A DNA stretch of 6,558 bases from an uncultured Rothia sp. (GCA_937935205.1 CALGXU010000275.1:1-6558); one strand, 5' to 3'; shown: positions 1 to 5,985, counted from the first letter of the stretch. Notes: a model not told the origin generated them from the sequence alone. Numbers and translations are program-made.

Positions 1-130
1 GGGCAGAAGAACCCCGGCTAGAAGAATCCAGAGCAGAAGAACCCAGCACGGAGGAACCGGCAGAAGAGGGTGCACCGAGCAGACCCGCGCCGCGGGGTGT
101 CTTGCTCGCCGTGCTTTTAGCCTGCTTCAC
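1..130 (-). CDS. N-terminus of a serine-rich protein, possibly XerD (partial)
   Basis: This minus-strand frame opens with GTG at 130-128 and runs without a stop for 43 codons to the left window edge. A strong ribosome binding site, AGGAG at 140-136, lies 5 nt before the GTG, which decides the start. The visible protein begins MKQAKSTASKTPRG and then becomes a Gly/Ser/Leu-rich low-complexity segment with a five-residue period (GSSVL, GSSAL, DSSSR, GSSA). Its codons (TCT, GGT, CTG, GCT) match the neighbouring genes, whereas the opposite strand here uses AGA, AGG, ATA, CTA and TTA. No catalytic domain is visible. In many actinobacteria the gene after pyrG and the Nudix gene is xerD, the site-specific tyrosine recombinase that resolves chromosome dimers. 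That identity rests only on position, and a XerD starting this way would carry an unusual low-complexity extension. Confidence in a gene here is moderate; confidence in XerD is low. Confidence 0.5.
   Translation of the reverse strand, partial: MKQAKSTASKTPRGAGLLGAPSSAGSSVLGSSALDSSSRGSSA
2..58 (-). repeat. Degenerate 15-nt tandem repeat coding for a pentapeptide
   Basis: On the minus strand four consecutive units lie at 58-44 (GGTTCCTCCGTGCTG), 43-29 (GGTTCTTCTGCTCTG), 28-14 (GATTCTTCTAGCCGG) and 13-2 (GGTTCTTCTGCC, cut by my unit boundary near the window edge). They translate in frame as GSSVL, GSSAL, DSSSR and GSSA. The array may continue beyond the window. It looks like a flexible linker and a possible site of slippage-driven length change. 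Confidence 0.65.
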
Positions 131-142
131 GCTATCTCCTCT
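131..142 (-). promoter_or_regulatory. Ribosome binding site of the left-edge gene
   Basis: Read on the minus strand the sequence is AGAGGAGATAGC followed directly by GTG. The AGGAG core (140-136) sits 5 nt from the start codon, which is good spacing. It is the main evidence that the serine-rich frame, rather than an antisense frame, is translated. Confidence 0.5.
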
Positions 143-186
143 GTCGGTTCTCTTGATAGGTTCTCTTGGTATTTGGGCTTGCCGTA

Positions 187-206
187 GGCGGGGCTACTCC
201 CCCGCC
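187..206 (-). terminator. GC-rich hairpin between the Nudix gene and the left-edge gene
   Basis: Seven perfect G/C pairs (187-193 with 200-206) enclose a 6-nt loop. The hairpin lies 13 nt after the Nudix stop codon and about 45 nt before the ribosome binding site of the next gene. No T-run follows on either strand, so it is not a textbook intrinsic terminator. It could be a weak terminator, an RNA-stabilising 3' structure, or an attenuating element between two co-transcribed genes. Confidence 0.35.
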
Positions 207-219
207 CCATGCTCCGTTC

Positions 220-894
220 TTAGTGGTTGCGGAAGTTCTCCGGCTTTTCGCGGCGCTGCCCCATGTAGGGGTGGAACTCCCAGCCGCCCTCGGCGGGGCG
301 CAGGCCTTCAAAGTTGTTCTGCGCTGCCGCGTAGGTGGCGAGTAACGCCTGGATAGCGAGCGCGTTGTGTACCTCTCCGCCCAGTACCAGCTGTACTGCC
401 TCGGCGAGGGGCACCCAGCGGTAGGTCATTTCTGCTTCTTCCTCGGTGCGTTCGCTACGTTCTTCGGCGGGCAGTTCTGAGAGGTTGCGTGCCAGGTAGA
501 CGCGGCCTGCTTCGCTGGTTGCGCCGGGGCTGCTGAAGTAGTCGGTCAGGGCGTTCCAGGTGTCTGCCTGCAGGTCTGCTTCTTCGGCGAGTTCGCGCTG
601 CGCGGCGACCAGGGGGTCTTCACCGTCGATGTCGAGCAGTCCGGCGGGTACTTCCCAGAGGTTCATGCGCACCGGGTGGCGGTACTGGTTGAGCATCAAC
701 AGCTCGTTGCTATCGTTGAGGACCGCTACGGCAACGGCGCCGGGCATTTCCACGACGTCTCGGGTCAGCACGGTGTTTTCGTTAAGTTCGTACTCTTCAA
801 CGGCCGTTTCGATGACGTAGCCGCTGTACTTCACGGTGCGGGTGCGGATGGTGCGTTCGGAGGGTGCATCAATAATCTGCTGGTTGTTGCTCAT
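220..894 (-). CDS. Nudix hydrolase, ADP-ribose pyrophosphatase-like
   Basis: This complete gene encodes 224 residues, close to the usual length of bacterial ADP-ribose pyrophosphatases. Enzymes of this group cleave ADP-ribose to AMP and ribose 5-phosphate with Mg2+, in the cytoplasm. The Nudix box spans about residues 85-108: GLLDIDGEDPLVAAQ followed by RELAEEADL, with R100, E101, E104 and E105 in the catalytic positions. The family glycine near the end of the box is Asp107, and the first glycine is one residue further from the glutamate than in the classic pattern. The preceding WEVPAG and P123, 15 residues after the box (SSPGATSEA), are typical of the ADP-ribose branch. Substrate assignment is from family resemblance only; other nucleoside-diphosphate sugars are possible. 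The gene lies after the pyrG terminator, so it probably has its own promoter. No standard ribosome binding site precedes the ATG. Confidence 0.92.
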   Translation of the reverse strand: MSNNQQIIDAPSERTIRTRTVKYSGYVIETAVEEYELNENTVLTRDVVEMPGAVAVAVLNDSNELLMLNQYRHPVRMNLWEVPAGLLDIDGEDPLVAAQRELAEEADLQADTWNALTDYFSSPGATSEAGRVYLARNLSELPAEERSERTEEEAEMTYRWVPLAEAVQLVLGGEVHNALAIQALLATYAAAQNNFEGLRPAEGGWEFHPYMGQRREKPENFRNH

Positions 895-906
895 TCTTTC
901 ATTGTA
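895..906 (-). promoter_or_regulatory. Candidate -10 box for leaderless Nudix transcription
   Basis: On the minus strand TACAAT (906-901) matches the TANNNT actinobacterial -10 pattern and five of six consensus bases. It is followed by GAAAGA and then the ATG at 894. A transcript starting 7 nt after the hexamer would begin at the A of the ATG. No clear -35 box is found 16-19 nt upstream, and the only purine-rich stretch (GAAAG) is too close to the ATG to be a ribosome binding site. Confidence 0.45.
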
Positions 907-975
907 GGCGGCTTCTTAGCCCCGCTACGTTTGGCGCGTCAGGTACGGGCACGGTTTAAAGCACGTTCAGGTTTA

Positions 976-1027
976 AACGAAAGCATCCCGCTCTCCCCTG
1001 CGCGGGGTGAGCGGGATGCTGAACGTT
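976..1027 (-). terminator. Intrinsic terminator of pyrG
   Basis: A 12-bp perfect stem pairs 982-993 with 1009-1020 (AGCATCCCGCTC and its complement). After a T/T mismatch it continues as four G/C pairs (995-998 with 1004-1007) around the loop TGCGC. An outer AACG/CGTT pair (976-979, 1024-1027) can extend it. Read on the minus strand, the T-rich stretch TTTCGTTT follows the stem, in the right direction to end pyrG transcription. The stem begins about 35 nt after the pyrG stop codon. Confidence 0.9.
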
Positions 1028-1055
1028 TGTGCCTAGATTTTAGGTACCGCGGATG

Positions 1056-2750
1056 TTAGGCGCCGCGGCGCTCCAGAGCAGCCTTAATCAGGCCGGAGAA
1101 GAGCGGGTGCGGGCGGGTCGGACGCGAACGGTACTCGGGGTGCGCCTGAGTTGCCACGTAGTAGGGGTGTACCTCTGCGGGCAGTTCCACGTACTCAACC
1201 AGCGAGGAGTCCGGGGAGGTACCGGAGATGAGCAGGCCTGCTTCTTCAAGCTGCTCGCGGTACTCGTTGTTCACCTCGTAGCGGTGGCGGTGACGCTCTG
1301 CAACCTCGGTTGCGCCGTATGCCTTAGCAACCTGAGAGCCGGGAACCAGGTTTGCCTTGTACAGGCCCAGGCGCATGGTGCCGCCCAGGTCGCCTGCACC
1401 TTCAACGAACTGCTTCTGCTCTTCGATGGTTGCGATGACCGGTACAGAGGTTTCGGGCTCGAACTCGGTGGAGGATGCTTCGCGCAGGCCCAGTACGTTG
1501 CGTGCGTACTCAATCACCATGGACTGCATACCCAGGCAGATGCCCAGGGTCGGGATCTTGTGCTCGCGTGCGTACTTGAGGGCACCGATCTTGCCGTCCA
1601 GGCCACGGATGCCGAAGCCGCCGGGCACGAGGATTGCATCCATGTCGCGCAGCTGGTGGTCTGCATCTTCGTCGGTTGCGCACAGGTCGGCTGCAACCCA
1701 CTTGATGTTGACCTTCACGTTGTTTGCGAAGCCGCCGGCACGCAGTGCCTCGGAGACGGACAGGTAGGCGTCGGGCAGGTCGATGTACTTACCGACCAGG
1801 CCAACGTTGACCTCTGCTGCGGGGCGGTGCACTGCGTCGAGCAGGCGGTCCCACTGGGTGAAGTCCGGTGCGGGAGCCTCAATGCCGAAGTAGTCGAGGA
1901 TGTAGTCGTCGAGCTTCTGGCTGTGCAGGGTCTTGGGGATGTCGTAGATGCTGGGTGCATCGGCGCAGGAGATGACTGCGTCGCTGTCCACATCGCATGC
2001 GTTACCGATCTTGGTACGGTGCGATACGGGGACCTCACGCTCACAGCGCAGAATCAGACCGTCAGGCTGGATGCCCAGGCCGCGCAGTGCTGCGACGGAG
2101 TGCTGGGTCGGCTTGGTCTTGAGCTCGCCGGAGGGGCCGATGAAGGGCACCAGGGAGACGTGCAGGAAGAAGACGTTCTTGCGGCCAACATCGCGGCGTA
2201 CCTGGCGTGCTGCTTCCATGAAGGGCAGGGACTCGATATCGCCGACGGTACCACCGATTTCGGTGATGATGATGTCGGGTGCGTTGTCAATTTCCGCTGC
2301 GTGACGCATGCGGGCCTTGATTTCGTCGGTAATGTGAGGGATGACCTGGACGGTGTCGCCGAGGTATTCGCCGCGGCGTTCCTTTGCGATGACGGAGGAG
2401 TAGACCTGGCCGGTGGTCACGTTAGCGGACTGGTCGAGGTTTTCGTCCAGGAAGCGCTCGTAGTGTCCGATGTCGAGGTCGGTTTCAGCACCGTCGTCGG
2501 TGACAAAGACTTCACCGTGCTGGAAGGGGTTCATCGTACCGGGGTCGACGTTCAGGTAGGGGTCGAACTTCTGCATGGTCACAGAGAGGCCACGTGCGCG
2601 AAGAAGCTGACCGAGGGAAGAGGCCGACAGGCCCTTACCGAGAGAAGATGCAACGCCGCCGGTCACGAAAATCTGGCGGGTTACCTTGTCGTTAGAGGAC
2701 GCGTTCAGAGCGTTATTTTTTTCATTCACCACGGAATTCAAGCCTACCAT
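1056..2750 (-). CDS. pyrG: CTP synthase (glutamine-hydrolysing)
   Basis: PyrG makes CTP from UTP, ATP and glutamine, the last step of de novo pyrimidine nucleotide synthesis. From the ATG at 2750 the protein has 564 residues, normal for the family. The N-terminal synthase domain begins TRQIFVTGGVASSLGKG, with its phosphate-binding loop at about 33-40, followed by TDDGAETDLDIGHYERF (about 84-100) and EIGGTVGDIESLPF (about 164-177). The C-terminal class I glutamine amidotransferase domain has PGGFG (376-380), GICLGMQ with nucleophile Cys405, and HPEY with His537 and Glu539. All key residues are present. The frame stays open upstream to a TTG at 2969, but those extra 73 codons show no family resemblance, so the ATG is preferred. 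This ATG has no convincing ribosome binding site (AGACAAGAAA precedes it), and GTG codons at 2732-2727 are also possible starts. An A7 run lies just after the start, on the coding strand at 2722-2716. Confidence 0.96.
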   Translation of the reverse strand: MVGLNSVVNEKNNALNASSNDKVTRQIFVTGGVASSLGKGLSASSLGQLLRARGLSVTMQKFDPYLNVDPGTMNPFQHGEVFVTDDGAETDLDIGHYERFLDENLDQSANVTTGQVYSSVIAKERRGEYLGDTVQVIPHITDEIKARMRHAAEIDNAPDIIITEIGGTVGDIESLPFMEAARQVRRDVGRKNVFFLHVSLVPFIGPSGELKTKPTQHSVAALRGLGIQPDGLILRCEREVPVSHRTKIGNACDVDSDAVISCADAPSIYDIPKTLHSQKLDDYILDYFGIEAPAPDFTQWDRLLDAVHRPAAEVNVGLVGKYIDLPDAYLSVSEALRAGGFANNVKVNIKWVAADLCATDEDADHQLRDMDAILVPGGFGIRGLDGKIGALKYAREHKIPTLGICLGMQSMVIEYARNVLGLREASSTEFEPETSVPVIATIEEQKQFVEGAGDLGGTMRLGLYKANLVPGSQVAKAYGATEVAERHRHRYEVNNEYREQLEEAGLLISGTSPDSSLVEYVELPAEVHPYYVATQAHPEYRSRPTRPHPLFSGLIKAALERRGA

Positions 2751-2757
2751 TTTCTTG

Positions 2758-2806
2758 TCTGCTATCCAAGCAGAGGGTTTTGCCGCGAGAGGATTCTCGC
2801 AGGCAA
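2758..2806 (-). promoter_or_regulatory. Two tandem stem-loops in the pyrG leader
   Basis: The first stem pairs 2780-2784 plus 2785-2790 with 2795-2800 plus 2802-2806 (TTGCC, GCGAGA and their complements; loop of 4 nt, one bulged base at 2801). The second pairs 2758-2763 with 2769-2774 (TCTGCT with AGCAGA, loop of 5 nt). The second ends 7 nt before the pyrG ATG, where a ribosome would bind. Neither is followed by a T-run on the minus strand, so a translational role is more likely than termination. No known riboswitch class is recognised. Confidence 0.4.
2762..2806 (-). CDS. Putative 14-codon leader peptide upstream of pyrG
   Basis: A short minus-strand frame starts with TTG at 2806-2804 and stops with TAG at 2764-2762, coding for MPARILSRQNPLLG. 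A perfect GGAGG (2816-2812) lies 5 nt before the TTG, and no in-frame pyrG start can use that ribosome binding site. The stop codon is 11 nt before the pyrG ATG. The reading frame covers the whole stem-loop at 2780-2806 and ends inside the one at 2758-2774. This layout fits a leader peptide whose translation opens the leader or delivers ribosomes for reinitiation at pyrG. A frame this short could occur by chance, and TTG is a weak start, so translation is unproven. Confidence 0.35.
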   Translation of the reverse strand: MPARILSRQNPLLG

Positions 2807-2811
2807 CTCTC

Positions 2812-2816
2812 CCTCC
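2812..2816 (-). promoter_or_regulatory. Consensus Shine-Dalgarno sequence in the pyrG leader
   Basis: The minus strand reads AGGGGAGGGAGAG immediately before TTG at 2806. The GGAGG core is the strongest ribosome-binding match near pyrG, yet it is more than 60 nt from the pyrG ATG and in front of a different frame. Confidence 0.5.
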
Positions 2817-3013
2817 CCTATTTGTCCTTATCACCACTGTAAACGGAGCCGGGGATTTATTATTCCCGCCGCGCCGTGTAGAAGCAGGTGTAGGAATATT
2901 CTCAGAGTATCTCACATCCTCTGGGCTCCATGCGCCGCTATTGGTCACCGGCACGGGCTGTACCGACAACTTTCCGGGGCACGCTCACACGCTTCAGACC
3001 CCTTATTGGTCTT

Positions 3014-3048
3014 TGGCACGAAAGAGGCCACCTTTCGGCGCTTTGCCA
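3014..3048 (-). terminator. Stem-loop downstream of recN
   Basis: CGAAAG (3019-3024) pairs with CTTTCG (3032-3037) around a 7-nt loop. TGGCA (3014-3018) can also pair with TGCCA (3044-3048) across a one-sided 6-nt bulge. It lies about 40 nt after the recN stop codon. No T-run follows on the minus strand, so a role as the recN terminator is only possible, not shown. Confidence 0.3.
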
Positions 3049-3089
3049 GCACTTTCCTCATGCTTTTCCCGGCAGAGTTGCCGTCAGTT

Positions 3090-4808
3090 TCAGCGCCCCT
3101 GGGGCACTTCTCGACCGGCAGCCAGCAGCTCTCGGGCGTGCTCTCGTGCCGATTCTGATTGATCGTGTCCGGAGAGCATTCGCGCCAGCTCCACCACGCG
3201 TTCCTCTTCGGAAAGTACCTTGACCTTCGAGAGGGACGCGTCATCATTTTTCAGCACGAGGATGTGCTGGTCCGCGAAGGCGGCAACCTGCGGCAGGTGG
3301 GTGACCACCAGAACCTGCACGTGTCGGGCGAGCATGGCGAGGCGGCGACCGATTTCGATAGCTGCCTTACCACCCACGCCAGAGTCCACCTCATCGAAGA
3401 TAAAGGTGGGTACGGGGTCCACTTCGGCGAGCACTACCTCCAGGGCGAGCATCACGCGGGAGAGCTCACCGCCGGAGGCGCCCTTACCGAGCGGGCGCGG
3501 CACGGCGGTTCGGTGCGGCGCCAGCATGAAGGTCACAGTGTCTCGGCCGTGCACCGAGAACTTTTCAGCTTCGGCAACCTCCACGACCAGGGAGGCGTTC
3601 GGCATGGCAAGAGCGGTGAGCTCCTCGCTGACGGCATCCGCCAGTTTCTGTGCGGCGGCACGGCGCAGGGCGGTCAGCTCTTCTGCCTGGGCACCGAGCA
3701 CCTTGCGCAGCTGTACCAGTTCGGTTTCCAGGGTTTCCTGTCGCTGCGGGTCATCTACTAGGGTCTCCAGGCGTGCACGGGATTCTTCGGCCCATTCGAG
3801 GACCTCAGCAATATCGGCACCGTACTTGCGGGTGAGGGTCGCCAGCTGGGCGCGGCGAGTCTGCACCTGCGCCAGACGTTCGGGGCCTTCAACATCCAGG
3901 GATGCCATGTAGGAGGACAGATCCGAGGAGATATCAGTGGCAAGAATCAGCAGCTCGTTGACGCGCGCGGCGAGGGAGGCAAGCTCTTCGTCAGCGTCTG
4001 CCTGCGCCTGTAGCGCGGAGCGGCTTGCATCGAGCAGGCTCATGACGCTCTGCTCGTCGCCAGCAGAGTATTCGCTACCGCTGAGCGCTGCGGAGGCGGT
4101 TGCCGACGCAATGCGTAGCGCTTCAACGTTCATGAGCTTCACCATTTCGGCTTTGAGCTCTTCTTCTTCGCCCTCCTGCGGGTTGACGGCGCTGATTTCT
4201 TCGAGGGCTCCCTGCAGGGTCTGGGCTTCGAGGGCTCGTGCGCGCGAGTTTTCGCGTACTTCCTTCAGCTCTGCGGCGGCGGCGCGGTATCGCTCGTAGT
4301 TTTCGCGGTACTTCTCCAGCAGGTTTGCGAGCTCTTCACCGGCGTACAGGTCGAGGGACTGGCGTTGCTCTGCCGCTGATTTGAGGCGCAGCTGATCGGA
4401 CTGGCCGTGGACGGCAACAAGAGTCTGACCAATCTGAGACAGGGTTCCGATGGGCGCGGAGCAACCGCCGACGTGGGCGCGGGAGCGTCCCGAGGCGTTG
4501 ACGGTACGTGCCAGAAGCAGCTCGGAGGTCTGTTCGTCGATGTCTTCGGCGGTGCCGCCGGCTTCTTCGGCAAGCTCGAGGGCGCGATGCCCGTGGGGCA
4601 GGCGAATCACTGCTTCGGCGAGGGCGCTCTTGGCGCCGTTGCGCACGCTGGATGCGTCGGATCGGGCGCCCAGGAGCATGCCGAGGGCGGTGACGACCAT
4701 GGTTTTACCTGCACCAGTTTCGCCGGTCAGCACGGAGAATCCGGGTTCGAGGGGGAGCCTCGCATCGGTGATGATGCCGAGGTCTCGAATATGGATTTCC
4801 TCAATCAC
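3090..4808 (-). CDS. recN: DNA repair protein RecN
   Basis: RecN is an SMC-like ATPase that acts early in double-strand-break repair, with RecA, on the nucleoid. The 572-residue length is normal. Walker A is GETGAGKT at 29-36. HGQSDQLRL (134-142) matches the family's Q-loop region. A long Glu/Ala/Leu-rich helical middle (about 150-400) fits the coiled-coil arms. The C-terminal ATPase half carries the signature KGASGGELS (442-450), Walker B TFIFDEVD (468-475) and the switch histidine His504 (VVTHLPQVA). Every ATPase motif is intact. The start is GTG at 4808, with AAGGA at 4823-4819 spaced 10 nt. An overlapping ATG at 4818 leads to a stop after five codons and is not the start. The gene begins 19 nt after nadK and is probably co-transcribed with it. 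RecN is SOS-induced in several bacteria, which makes the dyad upstream of nadK worth testing. Confidence 0.96.
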   Translation of the reverse strand: MIEEIHIRDLGIITDARLPLEPGFSVLTGETGAGKTMVVTALGMLLGARSDASSVRNGAKSALAEAVIRLPHGHRALELAEEAGGTAEDIDEQTSELLLARTVNASGRSRAHVGGCSAPIGTLSQIGQTLVAVHGQSDQLRLKSAAEQRQSLDLYAGEELANLLEKYRENYERYRAAAAELKEVRENSRARALEAQTLQGALEEISAVNPQEGEEEELKAEMVKLMNVEALRIASATASAALSGSEYSAGDEQSVMSLLDASRSALQAQADADEELASLAARVNELLILATDISSDLSSYMASLDVEGPERLAQVQTRRAQLATLTRKYGADIAEVLEWAEESRARLETLVDDPQRQETLETELVQLRKVLGAQAEELTALRRAAAQKLADAVSEELTALAMPNASLVVEVAEAEKFSVHGRDTVTFMLAPHRTAVPRPLGKGASGGELSRVMLALEVVLAEVDPVPTFIFDEVDSGVGGKAAIEIGRRLAMLARHVQVLVVTHLPQVAAFADQHILVLKNDDASLSKVKVLSEEERVVELARMLSGHDQSESAREHARELLAAGREVPQGR

Positions 4809-4827
4809 GAACGTTCATTCCTTTTCT

Positions 4828-5865
4828 TTAGTGCTTCTCGGTATCCTGCGGGCCGCGCCAGCCACGGATCGGAAGCTCAAATTTACGCACCAGTCGCTCA
4901 GAGAAGGGAGCCGGGTGGATACGGGCGAGCAGCACCGACTTTTCGGAGCGTCGCACCTCAATACGGGAGCCGGGGTCCAGCTCTACGGTTCGGCGGCCAT
5001 CGCACCAGAGCACGCCGGAGGCGCCGTTTCCGGGCATCATTTCTACCGCCAGAGTGGAGGTCGGTGCTGCTACCAGCGGGCGTGCGAAGAGCGCGTGAGC
5101 CGAGAGCGGCACCATGAGAATTGCTTCAACTTCGGGCCAGACGACCGGGCCGCCGCCGGAGAAAGCGTAGGCGGTCGAGCCGGTGGGGGTTCCCATGACC
5201 ACGCCGTCGCAGCCGAAGCTGCTGAGCGGGCGGCAGTCCACCTCGATAATGACTTCAATCATTTTTTCGCGGTTGCCCTTTTCGACGCTGGCTTCGTTCA
5301 GCGCCCAGTCGCTGTGCACTCGCTTGCCGTCGTTCCAGACTTCCACGTCGATTGCCATGCGTTCTTCAACGGTGTATTCGTTGTTGACGATGCAGCGAAC
5401 GGTTTCGGTCAGGTCGCTCTCTTCGGATTCGGCGAGGAAGCCGACGTGCCCCAGGTTCACGCCAATGAGCGGAACGCTGGTTCGGCGCACCATTTCTGCG
5501 GCGCGGAGAATCGAGCCGTCACCGCCGAGCACCACGCCGAGTTCAATATCGATGAGCGCCACGGATTCGTGGACGACCTGTACGGGGACGGGCTCGTCCC
5601 AGTTTTCGCTCAGGGTCTCCAGATCGGAGCGAGTCATGACGGGGGTCAGCCCTGCCTTGTAGAGCTGAGCACAGGCCTGGCGAGCGGCATCTCGTGCTTC
5701 TTTGCGCCCCACGTGGGCGAAGACGAGAATCTTACGGTGACGTTGCTCCACCGAATCTTCGGAACCATAACGATCAGACTCATGGCGTTCGGAACCATGG
5801 CGCGCACCTGCGGCAGCTACCTGTGCGGCGGCTTCCTGAGGTGCGTGGCTTTCGTGTTCTGCCAT
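4828..5865 (-). CDS. nadK: NAD kinase
   Basis: This enzyme phosphorylates NAD+ to NADP+ using ATP or polyphosphate, in the cytoplasm. Family motifs are clear: GGDGS (114-118, usually GGDGT), NLGHVGFL (137-144), LNE (189-191), CDGVVMGTPTGSTAY (219-233) and CDGR (288-291). The core starts near residue 45 (KILVFAHVGRKEA). The 345-residue protein carries a 44-residue N-terminal extension rich in His, Glu, Arg and Ser that is unlike the core. The extension includes a partial 10-residue duplication (HGSERHESDR then YGSEDSVEQR), seen in the DNA as an 11-bp repeat at 5758-5768 and 5788-5798. The ATG at 5865 is preferred because GGGAGAGAG (5879-5871) precedes it at reasonable spacing. An internal GTG (residue 39) would give a normal-length enzyme but has no ribosome binding site. 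The gene heads a probable nadK-recN operon. Confidence 0.95.
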   Translation of the reverse strand: MAEHESHAPQEAAAQVAAAGARHGSERHESDRYGSEDSVEQRHRKILVFAHVGRKEARDAARQACAQLYKAGLTPVMTRSDLETLSENWDEPVPVQVVHESVALIDIELGVVLGGDGSILRAAEMVRRTSVPLIGVNLGHVGFLAESEESDLTETVRCIVNNEYTVEERMAIDVEVWNDGKRVHSDWALNEASVEKGNREKMIEVIIEVDCRPLSSFGCDGVVMGTPTGSTAYAFSGGGPVVWPEVEAILMVPLSAHALFARPLVAAPTSTLAVEMMPGNGASGVLWCDGRRTVELDPGSRIEVRRSEKSVLLARIHPAPFSERLVRKFELPIRGWRGPQDTEKH

Positions 5866-5894
5866 AACGACTCTCTCCCATCGAGTGTTGAGAT

Positions 5895-5908
5895 GGTGTA
5901 TCTACACC
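5895..5908. promoter_or_regulatory. Perfect 14-bp palindromic operator candidate upstream of nadK
   Basis: GGTGTA and TACACC flank a 2-nt centre, giving a perfect inverted repeat. It begins one base after the candidate -10 box at 5910-5915, so it would cover the transcription start. Its position and symmetry suggest a repressor site or a small RNA hairpin at the 5' end of the transcript. I do not recognise the motif as the site of a specific regulator. Confidence 0.4.
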
Positions 5909-5909
5909 T

Positions 5910-5915
5910 ATCATA
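5910..5915 (-). promoter_or_regulatory. Candidate -10 box of nadK-recN
   Basis: The minus strand reads TATGAT, five of six bases of the TATAAT consensus. Transcription would start near 5903 and give a leader of about 38 nt that includes the nadK ribosome binding site. No good -35 hexamer is found 16-18 nt upstream; that spacer is occupied by a dyad. Confidence 0.4.
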
Positions 5916-5931
5916 CCGAATATGTTCTCGA
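5916..5931. promoter_or_regulatory. Weak LexA-like dyad next to the nadK -10 box
   Basis: The minus strand reads TCGAGAACATATTCGG. Compared with the actinobacterial SOS box pattern TCGAAC-N4-GTTCGA, the outer TCGA and TTCG parts agree but the inner bases differ (CGAGA instead of CGAAC on one side, ATTCG instead of GTTCG on the other). It directly abuts the candidate -10 box of an operon containing recN, which would suit repression by LexA. The match is imperfect and could be chance. Confidence 0.25.
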
Positions 5932-5985
5932 AAATTTCCTAAAGCACCATATTTTTAGAAAATTATTTCGAATAGCGTACAGTTG

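Larger units (their letters stand above)
2751..3089. other. Non-coding interval between recN and pyrG
   Basis: This 339-nt stretch holds no recognisable full gene on either strand. From the recN side it contains a small dyad, CGGCA/TGCCG at 3070-3083, and a larger stem-loop at 3014-3048. Next come an imperfect dyad at 2896-2910 (ATATTC-TCA-GAGTAT) and an AT island at 2855-2866 that is the likeliest place for a pyrG -10 box, though no convincing -35/-10 pair is visible. The leader frame and hairpins next to pyrG complete it. The pyrG frame is open through most of the interval, from about 2984. In mycobacteria and corynebacteria two further genes usually sit between recN and pyrG; they are missing here. 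Confidence 0.6.

Noticed and set aside
3..356. A plus-strand open frame with Glu/Pro-rich repeats followed by a membrane-like hydrophobic stretch and a basic tail
   Set aside because: It resembles the end of a membrane protein, but it uses codons rare in this window (AGA, AGG, ATA, CTA, TTA), overlaps 137 nt of the Nudix gene, and is the antisense of a minus-strand frame with a good ribosome binding site.
2751..2969. A longer PyrG starting at TTG 2969 (637 residues)
   Set aside because: The extra 73 residues show no family similarity, the TTG lacks a properly spaced ribosome binding site, and the normal family length is reached from 2750.
2751..2969. Bacillus-type pyrG attenuation by reiterative transcription
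   Set aside because: That system needs a GGGC start site and a terminator in the leader. I see no leader stem followed by a T-run on the minus strand and no identified start of that type.
1053..3158. A 701-codon plus-strand open frame opposite pyrG, and another of 502 codons at 4450-5958 opposite nadK and recN
   Set aside because: Both are antisense shadows of genes with full catalytic motifs. Their translations are Cys/Val/Gly- or Arg/Ser-rich and show no domain.
4801..4818. A five-codon frame (ATG at 4818) overlapping the recN start
   Set aside because: The AAGGA motif is only about one base from this ATG, too close to be used, but it is acceptably spaced for the recN GTG.
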